Assembly (NCBI GenBank): GCA_021785115.1
Contig: JAJYGO010000309.1
Span: forward strand, 1 to 10,802
Direction of reading: 5' to 3'
From: Chloroflexota bacterium
Lineage (GTDB): Bacteria > Chloroflexota > Limnocylindria > Limnocylindrales > CSP1-4
DNA: 10,802 bases
Part shown: in pieces, positions 6,908 to 10,802 of the stretch
Numbering within the stretch: the first letter of the stretch is position 1
Layout: each line of letters starts with the position of its first letter
The notes under the pieces: generated by a model
Seen by the model: the letters and a program-made list of their open reading frames with translations, nothing else
Database searches by the model: none
Told to the model about the DNA's origin: nothing
Made by a program: the position numbers and the translations under genes

Positions 6908-7026
6908 TCGTGCACGATCTGCGGGATACTACATCCCCGTCGTACGAGAGGCCGTCATCATGACGCCCTGGCCGGGGCATGTCGACATGTGATCGACTGC
7001 ACTGCCGTACGTCCGCCAGGATCCTG
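6908..7026. promoter_or_regulatory. Palindrome-dense intergenic region upstream of the metalloprotease-like gene
   Basis: Perfect inverted repeats lie at 6908-6917 (TCGTGCACGA), 6940-6947 (TCGTACGA), 6953-6965 (CGTCAT-C-ATGACG), 6978-6989 (CATGTCGACATG) and 7017-7026 (CAGGATCCTG). A weak -10-like TAGTAT (minus strand, near 6928-6933) is nearby. Together these suggest operator sites for dimeric regulators of the downstream minus-strand genes. No gene is seen between 6864 and 7146. Confidence 0.4.
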
Positions 7027-7084
7027 TCCGGGCTCGTTCAGGGTGGCGTGACGGCCGGTCGGGCGCCGGGCCGGGGCAGGAAGC

Positions 7085-7102
7085 GTGCCGTGCGGGCGGC
7101 AC
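7085..7102 (-). terminator. 6-bp stem-loop, second hairpin after the ABC operon
   Basis: GTGCCG (7085-7090) pairs with CGGCAC (7097-7102) around TGCGGG, about 45 nt past the ABC ATPase stop. It is a weak candidate on its own but lies just past a stronger hairpin at 7115-7139. Confidence 0.3.
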
Positions 7103-7114
7103 AGGCATCCCACT

Positions 7115-7139
7115 CCGCGCCGAAGCGGCCCCGGCGCGG
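7115..7139 (-). terminator. 8-bp stem-loop directly after the ABC ATPase-YHS gene
   Basis: CCGCGCCG (7115-7122) is exactly complementary to CGGCGCGG (7132-7139), with a 9-nt loop. It begins 7 nt past the ATPase stop codon at 7147, where a terminator is expected. There is no T-run. Confidence 0.55.
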
Positions 7140-7146
7140 CCCGCGG

Positions 7147-8016
7147 TCACCGCTCCCGGTCGGCAGCCTGCCTGTCCCCGGCAGGACCCTCGATCACGGC
7201 CTCGGCCGTCGGGCCCCCAAGGTACTCTGCCCGGCAGCCCCGCGAGCAGAAGTACCAGGTCTCGCCGTCTCGCGCGGCGCTCACCGCCCGCTCGCGCTCG
7301 ATCGCCATGCCGCACACGGGATCGGTCGCCATCGTGACGATGTCCCGGAGGGCGCCGTCCTCGAGCCACAGGACCCGGTCCGCGATGTCGCGGATCCGCT
7401 CGTCGTGGCTGACGATGACGACACTGCGACCCTCCTGCTTCGCCACCGCCCGGAGGAGCCGCATGATCTCGTGGCCGATCTTCGAGTCGAGATTGGCCGT
7501 CGGCTCGTCGGCGAGGATGAGGGGCGGGTCGTTGACCAGGGCCCGCGCGATCGCCACGCGCTGCTTCTCGCCACCGGACAACTTCTCGGGCAGGAAGTCG
7601 AGACGCTCGCCGAGCCCGAGGTCGGACAGGAGTGCCTGGGCCCGGCCGCGAGCGGCGCGCCCCTTCACGCCGGCGAGCTCCGCCACCACCGAGACGTTCT
7701 CGAGGGTCGTCAGCGCCGACAGGAGGTTGAAGTCCTGGAAGATGAACCCGATCTGGCGCAGCCGGATGTCCGGCAGGCGATCCTCGGACATCATGGAGAT
7801 GGGCATGCCGTCGAGGTGGATCGAGCCGCTCGTCGGCCTGAGCAGCGCGCCCATCATCGACAGGAGGGTTGTCTTGCCGGATCCGGACGGGCCCATGATG
7901 AGGACGATCTCGCCGGGTTCGATCGCGAGGCTGACGTCGCGGACGGCGAGGACACCGGTCTCGCCGTCCCCGAACCGCTTGCTGATGTCGCGAACATCGA
8001 GGGTGAGTTCGGTCAT
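7147..8016 (-). CDS. ABC transporter ATP-binding protein (MacB/LolD type) with fused C-terminal YHS domain (289 aa)
   Basis: Residues 1-228 are a complete ABC ATPase of the MacB/LolD/DevA class. Walker A is GPSGSGKTT (42-50), the Q-loop is FIFQDFNLL (Gln94), the signature is LSGGE (146-150), Walker B is LILADE (166-171), the D-loop is NLD, and the H-loop is SHD (His204). It should power the two permeases encoded just upstream. The chain then continues into ATDPVCGMAIE (230-240) and ETWYFCSRGCRAEYL (252-266), a YHS domain with Cys235, Cys257 and Cys261, followed by a short charged tail. The family normally ends near residue 230, so the YHS is an addition in the same frame with no break. The ATG at 8016 overlaps the permease stop (ATGA) and has GGAGGGGAG about 7 nt upstream. 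ATPase function is near certain; metal sensing is an inference. Confidence 0.95.
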   Translation of the reverse strand: MTELTLDVRDISKRFGDGETGVLAVRDVSLAIEPGEIVLIMGPSGSGKTTLLSMMGALLRPTSGSIHLDGMPISMMSEDRLPDIRLRQIGFIFQDFNLLSALTTLENVSVVAELAGVKGRAARGRAQALLSDLGLGERLDFLPEKLSGGEKQRVAIARALVNDPPLILADEPTANLDSKIGHEIMRLLRAVAKQEGRSVVIVSHDERIRDIADRVLWLEDGALRDIVTMATDPVCGMAIERERAVSAARDGETWYFCSRGCRAEYLGGPTAEAVIEGPAGDRQAADRER

Positions 8017-9146
8017 GCCGGGGCTCCCCTCCGGAAGACGATCGCCGGGTCGACACCGCCGATCTGGCGGATCGGCAGGATCGCTGCCAGGCCGGCGATG
8101 ACCGCCGCGAACACGGCGACCTTCTCCACCGACGAGGCGGTGATGGCAAGCTGGAGGTCGAGGTCCGTCCAGCCGACGAGGATGGAGAGCGACGCCGTGA
8201 ACCCAAGACCGACCGCGAGGCCGGCGGCGACGCTGATCGCCGCCTGGGCGAGGACCACGCGGTAGAGCACGCGGTTGCGGGCACCGAGCGCCTTGAGGAC
8301 TCCGTAGTCCCGCCGTCGGGCGAGCGTCGCCACGTACACGGTGAGGGCCACGACGGCGAGCGCTACGACGAAGCCGACGATGCTCATGATCGCGATGACA
8401 TCGGCACTCATGTCGGTCACGATCCGCCGTTCCTGGGCCATGAAGTCGGCACGCGACTGCGCGGTCACGCCCGGGACGCGGCGCTCGATGGCGGCCGCGA
8501 CGCCATCCGCGGATGCCCCGGGAGCGACCGTGACCAGGGCGAAGCTGATGACCGCCGCGCCCCCCCGCATCGCGCGGAAGTCGCCGAAGGAGACGAAGGC
8601 GACCGTGTTGACGAGGCTCGCCGTGCCGGACGACAGGCCGACGATCCGGGCCTGCCCGCCGAGCACCTCGACGGTGCCGCCGAGGGCGACCCCCGCCGTT
8701 CGCGCGAAGCCGCGGTCGACGATGATCTCTCCCGGGCCGACCTGCGCCGATCCCTCAGCGATGTCCCACGGGCCGCCCGCCGCAGCGCCCGCAGGCAGCC
8801 CGATGACATAGGCCACGGCCCGCTCCTCGCCCGCGGCGATCGTGTCGGTGGCCTCGAGGATCGGCGTGATGGTGGCCACGCCGTCGATGGCTCGGACGGC
8901 GTCGACGACCGAGGCTGGCAGGGCCGAGGCGACCATGTGGAGGTTGCGGACACCCGCCTGCGCGACCCACACATCGGCCCCGCTGCGTTCGATGTACGTC
9001 GTCAGCTGGTTCGCGACCCCCGCGTAGATCGCGTCGAGCGCGAGCGTCAGCGAGAGCGCCAGGGCGATGCCGCCGACCGACGCGGCGAGACGGACCCGAT
9101 CCCGGCCGAGGTTCCTGCGCGCCAGGAGCACGCCTGCGCCCATCAT
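8013..9146 (-). CDS. FtsX/MacB-family ABC transporter permease (377 aa)
   Basis: The layout is that of MacB/FtsX-type permeases. One N-terminal membrane helix (GVLLARRNLGRDRVRLAASV, then GGIALALSLTLALDAIYAG) is followed by an extracytoplasmic MacB-PCD-like domain of about 200 residues (WVAQAGVRNLHM, VATITPILEATDT, IIVDRGFARTAGV). Three C-terminal helices follow, with the cytoplasmic coupling segment RRRDYGVLKALGARNRVLYR between the first two. Such permeases act in export or in extracting molecules from the outer leaflet, with the partner ATPase at 7147-8016. The start is set by overlap with the preceding stop: ATG at 9146 (4-bp overlap, GAGGTG upstream) or ATG at 9143. A longer upstream extension of the frame is Gly/Arg-rich and overlaps the other permease, so it was not used. 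Confidence 0.93.
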   Translation of the reverse strand: MMGAGVLLARRNLGRDRVRLAASVGGIALALSLTLALDAIYAGVANQLTTYIERSGADVWVAQAGVRNLHMVASALPASVVDAVRAIDGVATITPILEATDTIAAGEERAVAYVIGLPAGAAAGGPWDIAEGSAQVGPGEIIVDRGFARTAGVALGGTVEVLGGQARIVGLSSGTASLVNTVAFVSFGDFRAMRGGAAVISFALVTVAPGASADGVAAAIERRVPGVTAQSRADFMAQERRIVTDMSADVIAIMSIVGFVVALAVVALTVYVATLARRRDYGVLKALGARNRVLYRVVLAQAAISVAAGLAVGLGFTASLSILVGWTDLDLQLAITASSVEKVAVFAAVIAGLAAILPIRQIGGVDPAIVFRRGAPA

Positions 9147-10237
9147 CGGAACACCTCGGCCGGCTCCAGCCTCGCGATCGAGCGGGCCGGGATCAGGGCC
9201 GCGAGGAGGGCCATGAGCAGGCTGCTCGCCAGCACCGCCGCCACCGCCGGCGGCTCGATCGCGACGAGGAACTGGGGGCGCCACGACATGAGCGCCGCGC
9301 CGGCGGCGATGGCGAGGCCGATCCCCGCCATCGCCCCGACGATGGCCGCGATGACGGCCTGGATCGCCACGACTCGGTAGAGGGTCCGGTTGCGGGCGCC
9401 GATCGCCTTCACCGCGCCGTACTCGCGACGCCGCTCGATCGTCGCGGTGTAGATGACGAGGCCGACGACGAGGACGCCGACGATGAACGCGATCGCCACC
9501 ATGAGCCCGATCGGGGCGTCGAAGACCCGGGCCAGGAGCTTCGCGTCGTTGGCGACGACGTCGGACTTCAGGAGGACGTCTGCTCCCGGGACGGTGAGCT
9601 GGCCACGGAGGGCTTCCGGGCTGACGCCGCCGGCGGGGGTCACGAGGAGGAAGCTCCGCAGGCCCGGCGCCCGGAGCAGCGATTCGAGCGTCGTGATCCG
9701 GGCGAAGGCGATCGACCCCGCCCAGAACGTCGTGTCGTCCGCCAGCCCGACGACGGTCGCCTGCCGGTCGAGGAGGGTCACCTCGTCGCCGATGGCGATG
9801 TCGTGCTGGCGGGCGGTCGTTCGGTCGAGGACGAGCTCGTCATCGGCCCGGGGCTCGCGACCGTCGACGAGCCTCCACGGCCCGCCGCCGCTCGCGGGGT
9901 CATAGCCGATGAGGAAGAAGCCGTCCTTGCGCCCGTGACGCTCGAAGATGACGAACTGCGAGACGACGGGGACGACGCGGTCGACACCCGGCGCGGCCCG
10001 GATCGCAGCAAGGGAGCCGGCCGGGAGGACCGAGCTCGTGCCGAGGAAGTCTCGGATTCCTTTCTCGGCGACGACGACGCTCCCCGGAGCGTTGTCGAGG
10101 TACGCCGAGGCCTGCCGGTAGACGCCGGCTCGGTAGCCGGCCAGGAGCAGGATGAGGCCGACCGAGACGGCGACGCCGAGGACGCTGAGGAGGAACCGCG
10201 TCCGGTCCCGGAAGAGGTTGCGACGGGCGAGGAGCAC
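9143..10237 (-). CDS. FtsX/MacB-family ABC transporter permease (364 aa)
   Basis: This is a paralogue of the neighbouring permease with the same layout. The N-terminal helix (LLARRNLFRDRTRFLLSVLG, then VAVSVGLILLLAGYRAGV) is followed by a large extracytoplasmic domain with VVVAEKGIRDFLGTSSVL, VVPVVSQFVIFERHG and FFLIGYDPASGGGPW. Three C-terminal helices begin near residue 245, separated by the coupling segment ERRREYGAVKAIGARNRTLY. The two permeases would form a heterodimer on the ATPase encoded at 7147-8016. The GTG at 10237 is supported by GAGG 8 nt upstream. The stop overlaps the next start as ATGA. Substrate cannot be read; lipids, haem, peptides or metal complexes are all known for relatives. 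The first 460 bp also lie within the extended frame of the histidine kinase, which is probably an artefact of that gene's lost stop. Confidence 0.92.
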   Translation of the reverse strand: MLLARRNLFRDRTRFLLSVLGVAVSVGLILLLAGYRAGVYRQASAYLDNAPGSVVVAEKGIRDFLGTSSVLPAGSLAAIRAAPGVDRVVPVVSQFVIFERHGRKDGFFLIGYDPASGGGPWRLVDGREPRADDELVLDRTTARQHDIAIGDEVTLLDRQATVVGLADDTTFWAGSIAFARITTLESLLRAPGLRSFLLVTPAGGVSPEALRGQLTVPGADVLLKSDVVANDAKLLARVFDAPIGLMVAIAFIVGVLVVGLVIYTATIERRREYGAVKAIGARNRTLYRVVAIQAVIAAIVGAMAGIGLAIAAGAALMSWRPQFLVAIEPPAVAAVLASSLLMALLAALIPARSIARLEPAEVFR

Positions 10238-10802
10238 GGGTCACGCCTCGTCCGGGCGCCCGGGCCACCGGGCTGCCCGTCGCGCCGGGCTGCGCGATGC
10301 GCGCCTCGTTGCCATGCCGCAAGCGTCGGGCGTGACTCTGAGCGGTCGATGAGGCGCGCGTGAGATCTCGCGCCCACCATGCGACCCGTCCCCCAGCCCC
10401 GACGCATCTCGCTCCATCCTCGGCGGCACCTCCAGTCGACGCGGCCGGAGGGGCTGCGGTCACCGGCCACGAAGTGCGGCATCTCGACGACGAACGTCGT
10501 CCCGTGGTCGGGCCCCTCGCTTTCCGCCCAGATCCGGCCGCCCATCGCGTCGACGAGGGCCCGGGCGATCGCCAGTCCGATCCCCGAGCCGCCGAGCGCC
10601 CGCGAGCGCGAGGGGTCGACCCGATAGAAGCGCTCGAAGACGCGCTCCCGCTGCTCCGCGGTGAGGCCCGGACCCTCGTCCTCGACGAAGAGGCGGATCC
10701 GGTCGGCGGCAGCTCCCGCGCCGATGATCACCCGGCTCCCGGCGGGGGCGTACCGGAGGGCGTTGCTCACGAGGTTGTCGAGTACCTGCGCCAGGCGGTC
10801 GG
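9778..10802 (-). CDS. Sensor histidine kinase, C-terminal catalytic half; N-terminus beyond window, abnormal C-terminal tail
   Basis: The frame enters from the right edge with DRLAQVLDNLVSNALRYAP (N box of the HATPase domain), then VEDEGPGL (G1 box), ERVFERFYRVD (F box) and GGSGIGLAIARALVDAMGG (G2 box). It ends the domain at GTTFVVEMPHF (about 10471). These are all ATP-binding motifs of a two-component histidine kinase; the sensor, membrane and His-box parts are outside the window. A normal kinase stops within a few residues of this point. Here the frame stays open for about 230 more residues of Arg/Ser-rich, non-protein-like sequence and overlaps the downstream permease by 460 bp. One missing base near 10465 would give a TGA at 10462-10460. 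The true end is therefore probably near 10460, leaving about 220 bp before the permease. The kinase likely controls the ABC genes that follow it. Confidence 0.85.
   Translation of the reverse strand, partial: DRLAQVLDNLVSNALRYAPAGSRVIIGAGAAADRIRLFVEDEGPGLTAEQRERVFERFYRVDPSRSRALGGSGIGLAIARALVDAMGGRIWAESEGPDHGTTFVVEMPHFVAGDRSPSGRVDWRCRRGWSEMRRGWGTGRMVGARSHARLIDRSESRPTLAAWQRGAHRAARRDGQPGGPGARTRRDPCSSPVATSSGTGRGSSSASSASPSRSASSCSWPATEPASTGRPRRTSTTLRGASSSPRKESETSSARARSSRPAPLLRSGPRRVSTASSPSSRSSSSSSVTGARTASSSSAMTPRAAAGRGGSSTVASPGPMTSSSSTERPPASTTSPSATR

Noticed and set aside
6979..8265. 428-codon plus-strand open frame opposite the ABC ATPase
   Set aside because: It is antisense to a gene with complete ABC motifs, and its translation is Arg/Asp/His-rich with no domain; long antisense frames are expected at this GC content.
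8013..9284. Permease start 46 codons further upstream
   Set aside because: The extension is Gly/Arg/Pro-rich and overlaps the other permease by 140 bp; the ATGA overlap at 9146 is the normal operon arrangement.
10241..10429. 62-codon minus-strand frame between kinase and permease
   Set aside because: Arg/Pro/Ala-rich, no domain, and GGAGG is either too close to the GTG or too far from the ATG; nothing supports it as a gene beyond lying in the gap.

Overview
The window is GC-rich DNA from a bacterium. Every gene I can support lies on the minus strand, so transcription runs from the right edge to the left. GTG starts, 4-bp ATGA/GTGA gene overlaps, Sec and lipoprotein signals and the protein types suggest a high-GC lineage such as Chloroflexota (or possibly Actinomycetota). 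This is a judgement from protein style, with no rRNA or marker gene to support it. No tRNA, rRNA, CRISPR array or insertion sequence was seen.

Right part (about 7115-10802). The C-terminal half of a sensor histidine kinase runs off the right edge. It is followed by two FtsX/MacB-type ABC permeases and an ABC ATPase that carries a YHS domain fused to its C-terminus. The three ABC genes are joined by 4-bp overlaps and end at an 8-bp-stem hairpin. The set looks like an export or envelope-stress ABC system under two-component control, and the YHS domain suggests metal sensing or binding.

Middle part (about 5441-7026). A region dense in palindromes precedes a protein with a matrixin-like NExGHxxxLxHH motif. 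Its reading frame is broken twice. It overlaps a lipoprotein gene by 4 bp. A gap with repeated GTTCACG elements leads to a small membrane-anchored SHOCT protein and then a secreted methionine-rich protein built on three identical 24-bp repeats. That gene is followed by a perfect 18-bp-stem hairpin (5061-5097).

Left part (1-5015). A secreted protein with a DTHSVDL core overlaps by 4 bp a multi-pass membrane protein with a CC-x-HH motif. After a 298-bp gap come a cystathionine beta-synthase-type PLP enzyme with a C-terminal CBS pair, an unrecognised 99-residue protein, a degenerate HMA (heavy-metal-associated) protein and a 62-residue stand-alone YHS protein. A 12-bp-stem hairpin follows. The last gene is an Lgt-like membrane protein with an extra N-terminal domain, cut by the left edge.

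Taken together, YHS (twice), HMA-like, Met-rich, SHOCT and CC-x-HH proteins around a histidine kinase and an ABC exporter suggest a copper or other soft-metal handling region. That reading rests on gene content. Three places where the frame appears to shift (near 6800, near 6550 and near 10465) are each explained by one missing base, so sequencing or assembly error must be considered before calling any of these genes degenerate.
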